Positions 1-7,765 are shown, numbered from the stretch's first letter. The stretch: DNA of 64,000 nt from UBA5448 sp045536965 (GCA_045536965.1 JAZSON010000009.1:36340-100339); one strand, 5' to 3'. The notes: generated from the sequence alone by a model not told the origin. Numbers and translations are program-made.

Positions 1-1363
1 TTTTCCAATCGCGGTAAGATTGTGAAACCGCCGTTACCACTTTGAAAGTAACGTTTAAAAGGACTTTGTTAGCAGATGTAGCATTGGTAGCGGTAATGCG
101 ATAAACATACGAGCCGACAGCAAGATCACCAAAAGTGATATATTTATCCACATTGCGAATAGAGTAAACAGAAGCATTGGGAGAAACTGTTTTACCGATC
201 ACTTTGTTTCCCGCCGCATTCAACACCGCAACCGTCACAGATGTGATATTGCTGGTAGAAGAAATAATACCGTTCAGCGAATAACTGGCGCCTTTGATAA
301 GGTACGTAGGGAAATTTGCTCCCGAAAGTGTCATTGTCTCAGCACCGGATGGCAAAACGGTAAAAGGAACTTCCACCACAGTTCGATCAGAGGCATGAGA
401 GTTGGTGGCAACCATTCGAAATACATACTGACCATCGGGAAGAATAGCAAAATCCAGAGCAGCATTCAAAGCCGAAAGATCATAGGAAGTTGAAGACAAG
501 CTTACCTTATTTGACTGTACCGCTGTGCCGTCTTGAAGATATATGCCCGTTGTAACGGTTTTTAAAGTGTACGTCGATTTCAAAGTGCCGTCCAAGAGAA
601 AAGATGCGCCTGCCGAAATCAATTCGGGCGGGGTAAACTCGTCCAAACGAAAACTATCTGTAACAGAAAATTGCACATCGGCCAAAACAATATTTTTGGT
701 TTCACTGTCAGAAGCCGTAATGCGATAAAAATAACTGCCAACGGGTAAATCACCGAAAACAACCTTGCTGTCAAGATTTTTCAAATTATAAGTCGTCCCC
801 GAAGTAGTCGCCGTACCGCCTGTACACATAGTGCCGTCGGGTTTATAAACCCCAACCGTTACCGATGAAAGAGTGTTTTGACTTGTAACCGTTCCTTTTA
901 CACTAAAAGATGCTCCCTCCACCAAAGAAGAAGGATACACCGCGCCATCGATGGAGACGGTTGCAAAAATCGTTAATTCCGATTCGTGTATAACACAATT
1001 TGTTTCGGTGGCATTACTCGCTGTGATGCGGTATTGATAAACACCCACAGGGACAGCGCCAAAAACAATATAAACGTCCGATGACTTTATGGAATAAGAC
1101 TTGGCATTGGGCGTTGCCGTATGAGAAGTAATCGCCCTATCTCCATCAAATACACCAATCGTAATCGAAGTAATATTCGTTTCGGAAGAAACCGTCCCGC
1201 GTAAAGAAAAACTTTTGCCATACTGCAAGGATTCGGGATATTTCAAATCCGCCAGCGAGAATGTTTCACCCGCAGCCGTAACAGGTGTAACAAAAAAAAC
1301 ACCCGCCATGGACAAAACGAGCAAAATAGATAATAATCGACGTAAATAATTGCCAAACCTCAT
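1..1363 (-). CDS. Secreted protein with tandem Ig-like repeats (partial, 3' end off window)
   Basis: Reading the minus strand from an ATG at 1363 gives 454 uninterrupted codons to the left edge, so the C terminus is missing. AAGGAG lies 8 bases before the ATG. The first ~30 residues are a signal peptide (basic MRFGNYLRR, hydrophobic core, cleavage probably near VTAAGE). The rest is at least four repeats of roughly 100 residues. Each starts with a pattern like YPSSLVEGASFSVKGTV, continues with SSVTVGVY, and ends with FGDLPVGSYFYRITASDS. This alternation looks like bacterial Ig-like beta-sandwich modules of Clostridia surface proteins or cell-wall hydrolases. No catalytic domain is visible in the part present; one may follow off window. 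The existence of the gene is sure, its function is not. Confidence 0.8.
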   Translation of the reverse strand, partial: MRFGNYLRRLLSILLVLSMAGVFFVTPVTAAGETFSLADLKYPESLQYGKSFSLRGTVSSETNITSITIGVFDGDRAITSHTATPNAKSYSIKSSDVYIVFGAVPVGVYQYRITASNATETNCVIHESELTIFATVSIDGAVYPSSLVEGASFSVKGTVTSQNTLSSVTVGVYKPDGTMCTGGTATTSGTTYNLKNLDSKVVFGDLPVGSYFYRITASDSETKNIVLADVQFSVTDSFRLDEFTPPELISAGASFLLDGTLKSTYTLKTVTTGIYLQDGTAVQSNKVSLSSTSYDLSALNAALDFAILPDGQYVFRMVATNSHASDRTVVEVPFTVLPSGAETMTLSGANFPTYLIKGASYSLNGIISSTSNITSVTVAVLNAAGNKVIGKTVSPNASVYSIRNVDKYITFGDLAVGSYVYRITATNATSANKVLLNVTFKVVTAVSQSYRDWK

Positions 1364-1405
1364 ACGGTACACTCCTTGATTTGATACGACTGAAAGTTTA
1401 CTTAT

Positions 1406-1434
1406 AATATAGCATATATGTATATAGTTGTCAA
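1406..1434 (-). promoter_or_regulatory. Sigma-A-type promoter for the Ig-repeat gene
   Basis: Minus-strand TTGACA (1434-1429) and TATATT (1411-1406) are separated by 17 bases and lie about 45 bases before the start codon at 1363. The flanking sequence is very AT-rich. Confidence 0.7.
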
Positions 1435-1492
1435 TATTAAACGAAACCTGCATACCACTCTTGCAATTGTGTTGAAAAATCATAAAAACCAC

Positions 1493-1521
1493 TTGAAGCA
1501 AAGGAGTATATATGATATAAT
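1493..1521 (+). promoter_or_regulatory. Sigma-A-type promoter for hprK-glk-murB
   Basis: TTGAAG (1493-1498), a 17-base spacer and a perfect TATAAT (1516-1521), about 40 bases before the chosen hprK start. It is the only good promoter seen ahead of the three closely spaced genes, which probably form one transcript. Confidence 0.7.
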
Positions 1522-1560
1522 CAACTTATAATTTACTTACTGGAAATGAAAGGAAATGCC

Positions 1561-2541
1561 ATGGCAGATCAATTTTCCGAAGAATTTAAAGATAAAATAG
1601 AAAACCACGAGGTCCTCCTCAAAGAAATTATGGAGGAATTTTCCCTCGTCGGCAGTTATCTTCCTGCAGATATCGATCAGTGCACCGTAACCAGAACCGA
1701 TGCCAACCGACCCGGGCTTGCATTGGCAGGTTTTTATAAGCTTTTCGAAACCCAAAGAGTGCAGATCATCGGTCGCGCGGAATACACATTCCTTGACACC
1801 ATGGCACCCGACAAGCGGAGAGAAAGCATTCATACGTTTTTCTCCAAAAAACCCGTAGCTGTCGTGATTTGCCAAGATTTGCCCCCTACAGACGAAATGC
1901 TGTCGTGTGCCGAAGAATTCAAAGTTCCTCTCTTGTCCTACAGCGGCGAGACCACCTATTTTATTGCCGCACTCATCTCATCTCTCAATGTCAAACTCGC
2001 GCCCCGCATCACCCGTCACGGTGTCTTTGTCGAAGTCTATGGCGAAGGTCTCCTCATCTTCGGCGACAGCGGCATAGGTAAAAGCGAAACCGCCATCGAA
2101 CTGGTCAAACGCGGACACCGACTTGTTGCCGACGATGCCGTTGAAATCAAAAAAGTTTCCGCCAAAACACTCATCGGCACTTCCCCCGAAATGATACGCC
2201 ACTACATCGAATTGCGCGGCATCGGTATTGTGGATGTGCGACGTATTTTCGGTATGGGTGCAGTAAAATTAACCGAAAAAATCGACCTTATCATCAATCT
2301 CGAGCCCTGGGATAAAAACAAATTTTATGACCGTCTCGGACTTGACACGGAATTCACCGAAATCATGGGCATTCAAGTCCCCTCCATCACCATTCCCGTT
2401 CGCCCGGGACGAAATCTTGCGATCATTTTAGAAATTGCCGCCATGAACAATCGCCAAAAAAAATGGGGATACAATACCGCGCTTGAATTTACAAAAATGG
2501 TTATGGGTGAAAACCAACCCAATGACCATTCTTTCCGATAA
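1561..2541 (+). CDS. hprK: HPr kinase/phosphorylase
   Basis: Bifunctional enzyme that phosphorylates Ser46 of HPr with ATP and removes it again, the central switch of carbon catabolite control in Firmicutes. The protein is 326 residues, usual for the family. The P-loop GDSGIGKSE lies at about residues 168-176, and the C-terminal HPrK signature (EIMGIQVPSITIPVRPGRN) at about 267-286. I chose ATG 1561 (MADQF) over an in-frame ATG at 1546 because GAAAGGA sits 6 bases before it. It heads a likely operon with a sugar kinase and murB, a context that fits control of sugar flux into glycolysis and cell wall. Confidence 0.95.
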   Translation: MADQFSEEFKDKIENHEVLLKEIMEEFSLVGSYLPADIDQCTVTRTDANRPGLALAGFYKLFETQRVQIIGRAEYTFLDTMAPDKRRESIHTFFSKKPVAVVICQDLPPTDEMLSCAEEFKVPLLSYSGETTYFIAALISSLNVKLAPRITRHGVFVEVYGEGLLIFGDSGIGKSETAIELVKRGHRLVADDAVEIKKVSAKTLIGTSPEMIRHYIELRGIGIVDVRRIFGMGAVKLTEKIDLIINLEPWDKNKFYDRLGLDTEFTEIMGIQVPSITIPVRPGRNLAIILEIAAMNNRQKKWGYNTALEFTKMVMGENQPNDHSFR

Positions 2542-2568
2542 ACATATCATAGAAAAGAGGCAAACAAC

Positions 2569-3513
2569 ATGCGCTTAGGAATCGATCTCGGCGGCACAAA
2601 TATCGCCGTCGGCTTACTCAACGATGACGCCAAACTTTTAAACAAAATTTCGGCCCCCACACCCGTAGATCAAGGGGCTGATGCCATTACCGCCACCATG
2701 GCAGATTTATGTTTGAAAATCATTCAAAACGAAAACCTCACCCTCTCCGATATTTCCCTTTGCGGCATAGCCGCTCCGGGTGTAGCCAATCGAGAGACAG
2801 GTGAAGTAGAAGTTTCAGCCAATCTGCCTTTTGTCCACTATAATATCGTGAAAAAACTGGGTGAATTCCTCCCCGGCGTTAAAATTCTTTTGGAGAATGA
2901 CGCCAACGCCGCGGCAAAAGGCGAGGTGGAAGCGGGCGCCGCCAAGGGAGCGCAAAACGCCATCATGATCACCCTCGGAACAGGTGTTGGCGGCGGTATT
3001 ATTATCGATAAAAAAATATACGCAGGTTTTAATTTTGCAGGCGGTGAACTGGGCCATATCGTCATCGTACACAACGGCGAAAGCTGCGGTTGCGGTCGCA
3101 AGGGCTGCTGGGAATCATATAGTTCGGCAACCGCCCTTGTGCGCATGACAAAGCAAAAGATGGAATGTTATTCCGACAGTCTCATGCATTCAATCGCAGC
3201 CAAAGAAGGCAAAGTCAGCGGAAGAACCGCATTTGATGCCGCTCGATGCGGAGATGCCGCCGCAAAGCAAGTGGTAGACGAATATATTTGCTATCTCGCC
3301 TGCGGCATCACAAACATCGTTAATATTTTCCAACCCGAGATTCTCGTCATAGGCGGCGGTATCAGCGGCGAAAAAGACAATCTGCTCAAGCCTTTATCCG
3401 CTCTTGTAGCTGCCGAACAATACACAAAATCCGCCCCCATCAAAACCAAACTCGTCATTGCCACACTCGGCAATGATGCAGGTATTATCGGCGCGGCCCT
3501 TTTAGATAGGTAA
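2569..3513 (+). CDS. ROK-family glucokinase
   Basis: 314-residue cytoplasmic sugar kinase, probably making glucose 6-phosphate with ATP. The N-terminal phosphate-binding loop is LGIDLGGTNIAVG. A second glycine-rich segment ITLGTGVGGGII lies near residue 140. The ROK zinc site follows as a His (GHIV) and CGCGRKGCWE, the CxCGxxGCxE signature. The gene starts 27 bases after hprK and ends 5 bases before murB, consistent with co-transcription. No helix-turn-helix is present, so it is a kinase rather than a ROK repressor. Exact sugar preference (glucose or N-acetyl sugar) cannot be told from sequence alone. Confidence 0.9.
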   Translation: MRLGIDLGGTNIAVGLLNDDAKLLNKISAPTPVDQGADAITATMADLCLKIIQNENLTLSDISLCGIAAPGVANRETGEVEVSANLPFVHYNIVKKLGEFLPGVKILLENDANAAAKGEVEAGAAKGAQNAIMITLGTGVGGGIIIDKKIYAGFNFAGGELGHIVIVHNGESCGCGRKGCWESYSSATALVRMTKQKMECYSDSLMHSIAAKEGKVSGRTAFDAARCGDAAAKQVVDEYICYLACGITNIVNIFQPEILVIGGGISGEKDNLLKPLSALVAAEQYTKSAPIKTKLVIATLGNDAGIIGAALLDR

Positions 3514-3518
3514 AATTT

Positions 3519-4415
3519 ATGTTTGAAACACTTTCTGATGTCCGTGTTCAAAAAGACATCTCCATGGCAACCTTAACCACCTTTAAAACAGGTGGAAATG
3601 CTGCTTATGTGCTCTCCCCTCAAACCATCAGCGGACTCATCTTAGCAATCAACGAGATAAAAGCGGCTGCTCTCCCCTATGCCATTTTGGGAAACGGCAG
3701 CAACGTCCTCGCCCCCGATGAAGATTTTTGCGGTGTTATCATCGAAACCACCGATTTAAAGCAAGTGGAAGTAGACGGCAACCGCATCAAATGCCTTGCA
3801 GGCACCTCTTTAAGCCGCCTCGCCATCACCGCAATGAAAGCAGGGCTTAGCGGTCTTGAATTTGCATACGGCATTCCCGGAACCGTTGGTGGTGCACTTT
3901 GCATGAACGCAGGTGCATATGGCGGCGAAATGAAAGATGTTGTCGAAAGCGTCACCTTTCTCAACGCCTTCAACCATCTGACAACCCTCAAAAACAATGA
4001 TCTTCAATTCGGCTACCGTGAAAGCTATTTCCAACACAACCCATCGTTCATTTGTGAATGTACCGTGATTCTCAAAGAAGGCGATGCCTCCCTTATCAAA
4101 GAAACGATGGATACTCTCATGTCCAAGCGAACAGCAAGCCAGCCACTCACTGTTCCAAGTGCAGGAAGCACCTTCCGTCGCCCCCAAAATGCCTATGCCG
4201 CGCAGCTCATTGATCTATCCGGACTCAAAGGCTTTCGTATCGGCGGTGCTTGTGTTTCGCAAAAGCATGCAGGGTTTGTAGTGAATGATGAGAGCGCCAC
4301 TACCCGTGACATTCTCGCGGTCATAGACCATGTCCGTAAAACGGTTTTCGAAAAACATGGGGTTTTACTTGAACGTGAGGTACAGCTTTTAGAGGAATTG
4401 TTGAAAACACCTTAA
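3519..4415 (+). CDS. murB: UDP-N-acetylenolpyruvoylglucosamine reductase
   Basis: FAD enzyme that reduces the enolpyruvyl group of UDP-GlcNAc-enolpyruvate with NADPH to give UDP-MurNAc, the second committed step of peptidoglycan precursor synthesis. It is 298 residues, the type II (shorter) form of Firmicutes. Visible family segments are TTFKTGGNA, ILGNGSNVLAPD (FAD binding), GLEFAYGIPGTVGGALCMNAGAYGGEM, FGYRES and PSAGSTFRRP with the catalytic serine. The C-terminal GACVSQKHAGFVVN is also typical. It follows the kinase gene by 5 bases. Murein synthesis next to hprK is a common firmicute arrangement. Confidence 0.95.
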   Translation: MFETLSDVRVQKDISMATLTTFKTGGNAAYVLSPQTISGLILAINEIKAAALPYAILGNGSNVLAPDEDFCGVIIETTDLKQVEVDGNRIKCLAGTSLSRLAITAMKAGLSGLEFAYGIPGTVGGALCMNAGAYGGEMKDVVESVTFLNAFNHLTTLKNNDLQFGYRESYFQHNPSFICECTVILKEGDASLIKETMDTLMSKRTASQPLTVPSAGSTFRRPQNAYAAQLIDLSGLKGFRIGGACVSQKHAGFVVNDESATTRDILAVIDHVRKTVFEKHGVLLEREVQLLEELLKTP

Positions 4416-4468
4416 ATACAGACCAAAAATTCTTTCTAAAAAAGACTGAAATTATTTAACTTTCCCCC

Positions 4469-4497
4469 TTGACAAACCATTTTTGCTGTGCTATTAT
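4469..4497 (+). promoter_or_regulatory. Promoter of the tRNA-Arg gene
   Basis: Perfect TTGACA (4469-4474), 17-base spacer and TATTAT (4492-4497), 25 bases before the mature tRNA 5' end. Confidence 0.75.
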
Positions 4498-4522
4498 ATA
4501 CGAGTCGCTTAAATAAGCACAT

Positions 4523-4599
4523 GCGCCGTTAGCTCAGCTGGATAGAGTGTTTGGCTACGAACCAAAAGGTCGGGGGTTCGAATCCCTTACGGCGTACCA
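4523..4599 (+). tRNA. tRNA-Arg (anticodon ACG), CCA encoded
   Basis: A full cloverleaf can be drawn by hand. Acceptor 4523-4529 pairs with 4589-4595, and the D arm starts at 4532. The anticodon stem is 4550-4554 with 4562-4566, loop CTACGAA, anticodon ACG at 4557-4559. The T arm is 4572-4588 with loop TTCGAAT; discriminator A is at 4596 and CCA at 4597-4599. Four pairs are G-U (first acceptor pair, D-stem base, two at the T-stem base), an unusually weak set. A34 of ACG must be deaminated to inosine, and the responsible enzyme gene tadA is at 24290-24793. No other tRNA was seen here. Confidence 0.9.
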
Positions 4600-4643
4600 A
4601 AAAAGAAGTAACTTTTGTCTACCAAAAGTTACTTCTTTTTTTA
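4599..4643 (+). terminator. Terminator after tRNA-Arg (copy 1 of a duplicated hairpin)
   Basis: A perfect 19-base-pair palindrome (4599-4617 with 4623-4641) around a 5-base loop, ending in a run of T. It starts on the final A of the tRNA CCA end. The same hairpin recurs at 5356-5398 with one loop base changed. Confidence 0.8.
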
Positions 4644-4644
4644 T

Positions 4645-4839
4645 CCAAGCCGCAGGCTTGGTATATCATTGAATGTATAGCTCGCCTGTGGCGAGTTATA
4701 CATTCGTATATCATCAGCCCCTTTGGGGCTGTATCTCATCACGCTTTAGCGTGCATCTCCCTGCGGCTTGATGATATACAACACTTCGTGTTGATGATAT
4801 ACAATGCTTCGCATTGATGATATGCAACGGCAAGCCGTT
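4645..4839. repeat. Array of seven distinct small hairpins joined by a shared 10-base linker
   Basis: Fills the tRNA to DUF4288-like gap; no credible coding. Stems lie at 4645-4661 (7 bp, GCA loop), 4671-4705 (16 bp, TGT loop), 4716-4730 (6 bp, TTT loop), 4740-4753 (5 bp), 4780-4792 (5 bp, TTC loop), 4803-4815 (5 bp, TTC loop) and 4826-4839 (6 bp). Stem sequences all differ. Linkers are nearly constant: GTATATCATC or a close variant at 4661-4670, 4706-4715 and 4731-4740, and the reverse complement GATGATATAC or GATGATATGC at 4770-4779, 4793-4802 and 4816-4825. The linkers thus flip orientation at the middle, and 4761-4770 is the exact complement of 4646-4655. A further TATATCATTGA occurs at 4860-4870. 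Function unknown. Confidence 0.85.
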
Positions 4840-4866
4840 GATTTATTTAGCATCAGCGATATATCA

Positions 4867-4895
4867 TTGAAAAGTTGAACGATTTATGTTACAGT
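4867..4895 (+). promoter_or_regulatory. Possible promoter of the DUF4288-like gene
   Basis: TTGAAA (4867-4872), 17-base spacer and TACAGT (4890-4895), 25 bases before the ATG at 4921. The -35 overlaps the last copy of the array linker motif (TATATCATTGA). Confidence 0.5.
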
Positions 4896-4920
4896 AAAAT
4901 AAAAAAGGCGGTGAGCAAAT

Positions 4921-5283
4921 ATGACATATGGTGTGAAAGTTATTCATACACATACTGTCGGTGAAAATGATCAACGGTATTATGAAACACTGATTTTGAG
5001 AGTTGAAGCTGATTCCTTTGATGATGCCTATGAGAAAGCAGAACTCTATATGAAGGATGCTGTTTGTAGATACAAAAACCCAAAAGGTGATACTGTTAAA
5101 ACCCTAAGTATCGAAGCTGTTGACTGTTTTCTTGCTTTTGAACCGGAAGGTGATGTGCAGGAAATATATTCGTCTTTATCAGTCAATAATAGTTCATTAA
5201 CCGAGGAAGAATATTACAAGGCTATCTCCTCATCTTGCGGAGAAGAAGAACTGCGCCCCTTGCGAAATGCCGAGTTTAATTGA
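4921..5283 (+). CDS. Small DUF4288-like protein
   Basis: 120-residue soluble protein without signal peptide or membrane segment. The pattern of an N-terminal YGVKVIHTH strand, then YETLILRVEADSFDDAYEKAELY and a following KNPKGDTVKTLSIEAVDCF resembles the DUF4288 family, small proteins with the core 'E-A-x-S-x-x-x-A-Y-E-K-A' and unknown function. The last 30 residues are acidic and probably disordered. An AAGGCGGTGA stretch precedes the ATG. The gene sits alone between the hairpin array and a second copy of the tRNA terminator, so it may belong to the same inserted or duplicated block. Family call is tentative. Confidence 0.6.
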   Translation: MTYGVKVIHTHTVGENDQRYYETLILRVEADSFDDAYEKAELYMKDAVCRYKNPKGDTVKTLSIEAVDCFLAFEPEGDVQEIYSSLSVNNSSLTEEEYYKAISSSCGEEELRPLRNAEFN

Positions 5284-5355
5284 TTTTATGCTATTTGAGT
5301 GTGTACTTTTAGGCTTTCTTACCTCGTATTATACTACTTTTGGTCGCTCTTTCGC

Positions 5356-5398
5356 AAAAAAGAAGTAACTTTTGTCTGCCAAAAGTTACTTCTTTTTT
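5356..5398 (+). terminator. Terminator, second copy of the tRNA-Arg terminator hairpin
   Basis: Identical in stem to 4599-4641 (5356-5374 with 5380-5398), with loop TCTGC instead of TCTAC, followed by ATTCAA where copy 1 has ATCCAA. It ends the DUF4288-like transcript. Confidence 0.75.
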
Positions 5399-5430
5399 AT
5401 TCAAACCCAAACCAAATCACCTACCACCTC

Positions 5431-5459
5431 TTGCAAACAAAAAGATTACATGTTACAAT
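5431..5459 (+). promoter_or_regulatory. Promoter of the deacetylase-like gene
   Basis: TTGCAA (5431-5436), 17-base spacer and TACAAT (5454-5459), 30 bases before the ATG at 5490. Confidence 0.6.
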
Positions 5460-5489
5460 TAAAAAAACTTTATCGAGAGGTAAAATATC

Positions 5490-6710
5490 ATGCGTGATTT
5501 TTTCCACAATTATGACCCCGTCTATTTTGTCAATTATATCGATGGCGACTGCCTCACAAAACATGACGGCAGAGTAGTCGATGATGTGCTTTATGCAAAC
5601 TTCAAGGTCAAAGCTTCGGATAACGCCGAGATTTCCATCAACGGAATTCCGGCCAAACTTGATGTGTCTGACTATACATTTACAGCCGAAGTCCCCTTAT
5701 ATAACTATCGTAATACACTTTACGCTATTGACAGCAAAAACGGATACCGCGCCGAAATCGTAGTATATAAAATGCTCCAAGTTGACAAAAAGTTTTATTT
5801 CACCGTGGACGACTGCATTCTGTTCCTCTATGAGTTGACAAAGAATCCCGAAAAATATCCCTCCATTTTCAACCATCATTTTTTAGCGCCGTTTAAAACA
5901 GCCCATGATTTATACGGCGCCCATGTACACCTCAACTTATACTATGAATATAATGATGATTCGGCGGCTGATTTTTCCGAGCACAAAGAATATTTCAATC
6001 TCTCAATGATGACCGATGCATATAAGCATGAATTTGAGGCCAATGCCGATTGGCTCACTTTTTCTTGCCATGCCAATGCAAATTATCCAAACATGCCAAA
6101 CAAAGTGTTGCCCCCCTCTTTCATCAGCGAAGCCATCCGCAAAGTGCACAAAGAGGTCATACGTTTCGCAGGTCACAAATCCCTCATCCCTCTCACCACC
6201 ATGCATTGGGGGAATGGATACACAGAACAACTCAGAGCATTCAGAGAAAACGGTTACAAAATCCAATGCGGTTCTTTCAGAATGGTCAATAATGACGAAG
6301 CATACATCGGATACTTTGGTAGAGATGGTCTACCCGTCCACATCAGAGGCGCAGGACTTGATGCCTATTCACAAAAATCCGATGCCGATGATAACAATCC
6401 CGGCAGAGATGTTTGGAAAGACAACAAAGAAGATATCATATACTCACACACCGATATGGTTCTTAATACCGTCAGCACCATGCCAACCGATAAAATTGAA
6501 TGTTGGATAGATGATTATCTTGCCTCACATCCCCAAAAAGAAATCATGAGCCTGATCATCCACGAAGAATATTACTACAAAGATTACAAAGCGTATATCC
6601 CCGATTGCGGCGAAAGAATACTCAAAGCCATTCGCTATGTGCACAAGCTCGGCTTCCGTGGCGTAGCACTCGAAAAATTGCTTTTGGAAAAAAATCTCGG
6701 CACCTGCTGA
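5490..6710 (+). CDS. Polysaccharide deacetylase-like protein (uncertain)
   Basis: 406 residues, cytoplasmic by sequence (no signal peptide). Residues ~30-90 look like a small beta-sandwich (ANFKVKASDNAEISINGIP, YTFTAEVPLYNYRNTLYAID). From ~97 the segment KFYFTVDDCILFLYEL has the 'F-T/S-x-D-D' signature that opens many NodB-like or TIM-barrel carbohydrate esterases. Later HVHLNLYYEY, SFRMVNND and SLIIHEEYYYKDY carry plausible catalytic or metal-ligand His, Asp and Glu residues. The canonical NodB HxxxH pair is not obvious, so this is a divergent member or a different hydrolase. It is a single-gene unit with its own promoter and a shared bidirectional terminator. GAGAGGTAAAATATC precedes the ATG. 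Confidence 0.5.
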   Translation: MRDFFHNYDPVYFVNYIDGDCLTKHDGRVVDDVLYANFKVKASDNAEISINGIPAKLDVSDYTFTAEVPLYNYRNTLYAIDSKNGYRAEIVVYKMLQVDKKFYFTVDDCILFLYELTKNPEKYPSIFNHHFLAPFKTAHDLYGAHVHLNLYYEYNDDSAADFSEHKEYFNLSMMTDAYKHEFEANADWLTFSCHANANYPNMPNKVLPPSFISEAIRKVHKEVIRFAGHKSLIPLTTMHWGNGYTEQLRAFRENGYKIQCGSFRMVNNDEAYIGYFGRDGLPVHIRGAGLDAYSQKSDADDNNPGRDVWKDNKEDIIYSHTDMVLNTVSTMPTDKIECWIDDYLASHPQKEIMSLIIHEEYYYKDYKAYIPDCGERILKAIRYVHKLGFRGVALEKLLLEKNLGTC

Positions 6711-6741
6711 CTTTCAAACAAAAATTCATCAATAATAGAAT

Positions 6742-6765
6742 AAAGACCCCGAATTCGGGGTCTTT
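6742..6765. terminator. Bidirectional terminator between convergent genes
   Basis: Perfect palindrome AAAGACCCC-GAATTC-GGGGTCTTT between two converging genes; A-rich on the left and T-rich on the right, so it can serve both strands. Confidence 0.75.
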
Positions 6766-6778
6766 AAACATACATTCA

Positions 6779-7765
6779 TTATGCCATTTTATCGATCATT
6801 TCACGCGTAACTTCGCCGCGGAATGCTTTACTATCCAAGAACAAACGAACTTGTTCAGCAACAAATGTTCCCAATCTGCGGCGACCATTTTGTGCCAATC
6901 CTGCCAAATGGGGTGTAGCTATAACACGATCGAGGGTGAATAAAGGATTGTCCGGTTTCGGCGGTTCGGGATCATAAACGTCGATACAAGCATATTTAAG
7001 ATTCCCTTTTGCCATGTGAGCATACAAAGCTTCTTCATCCACGATCGTACCGCGGGCGGTGTTAATCAAGATCGCATCTTTTTTCATGGTTTTCAAAGAA
7101 TTGGCATTGATCAGATGATTGGTAGAGGGAATAGAGGGCGCATGAATGGAAACCACATCGCAATTTTTAAGGATCCAATCAATCTCGGCTTTTTTTGCGC
7201 CAAGCGATTCCATGGTTTCTTCACTGACAAAGGGATCGGCGCAATATACATCCACATAGAAATTTTGCAACAATTTAATGTAATGTTTTCCTGCCCAACC
7301 ACAGCCAATAACACCGATATTCAAATCAAATAATTCACGCACATTATCACGTTCTTTGTTCCAACCGCCACCATGGATTTCATTGTTGCACAAATAAAAA
7401 TTCTTGCTAGCCGATAAAGTAAAACCGAGCGCGGTTTCGGCAACTCCCTCACCAAGAGGACAAGCGCCCGAAATCACTCTGATACCTTTATCCCACAGAG
7501 CGTCCGAAACAATCGGTTTCACACTGCCCGCGGCATGAGCAACCAATTTCAGATCGGGACATACCGAAAGGATATCAGCATCCAAGGTTGTATTTCCCCA
7601 AGATGTTATAGCAATATCGGCACCCGCAAGGGCCTTTTTTACCGATTCTGCGGAATTATCCCCATCATTTAACGACAGCTCGCCGAGCGATGCAAAGTAA
7701 TCGATCGCTTTTTGATTCATGACATCACTGCGTCTTTGAGGATCCATAATCAAAGCAACTTTCAT
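6779..7765 (-). CDS. D-2-hydroxyacid dehydrogenase
   Basis: 328-residue NAD-dependent dehydrogenase of the D-isomer family (SerA/GyaR fold). The nucleotide-binding motif is IGVIGCGWAGKHY. The substrate-binding Arg appears in INTARGTIVDEEAL, the Asp/Glu relay in IDVYDPEPP, and the catalytic His in IATPHLAGL. The C-terminal ACT domain of classical SerA is absent, so it may act on a sugar-derived or keto acid rather than in serine synthesis. The ATG at 7765 has AAGGAG 7 bases upstream; an upstream in-frame extension to 7816 lacks a ribosome site. It is a monocistronic gene divergent from the PHP phosphatase. Confidence 0.85.
   Translation of the reverse strand: MKVALIMDPQRRSDVMNQKAIDYFASLGELSLNDGDNSAESVKKALAGADIAITSWGNTTLDADILSVCPDLKLVAHAAGSVKPIVSDALWDKGIRVISGACPLGEGVAETALGFTLSASKNFYLCNNEIHGGGWNKERDNVRELFDLNIGVIGCGWAGKHYIKLLQNFYVDVYCADPFVSEETMESLGAKKAEIDWILKNCDVVSIHAPSIPSTNHLINANSLKTMKKDAILINTARGTIVDEEALYAHMAKGNLKYACIDVYDPEPPKPDNPLFTLDRVIATPHLAGLAQNGRRRLGTFVAEQVRLFLDSKAFRGEVTREMIDKMA

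Noticed and set aside
4551..4817. 88-codon open frame running out of the tRNA through the hairpin array
   Set aside because: It begins inside the tRNA anticodon arm, crosses a terminator, has no ribosome site, and its content is dictated by the palindromes.
4645..4870. CRISPR array
   Set aside because: The constant units are only ~10 bases and change orientation, the variable units are palindromes rather than free spacers, and no cas gene is present.
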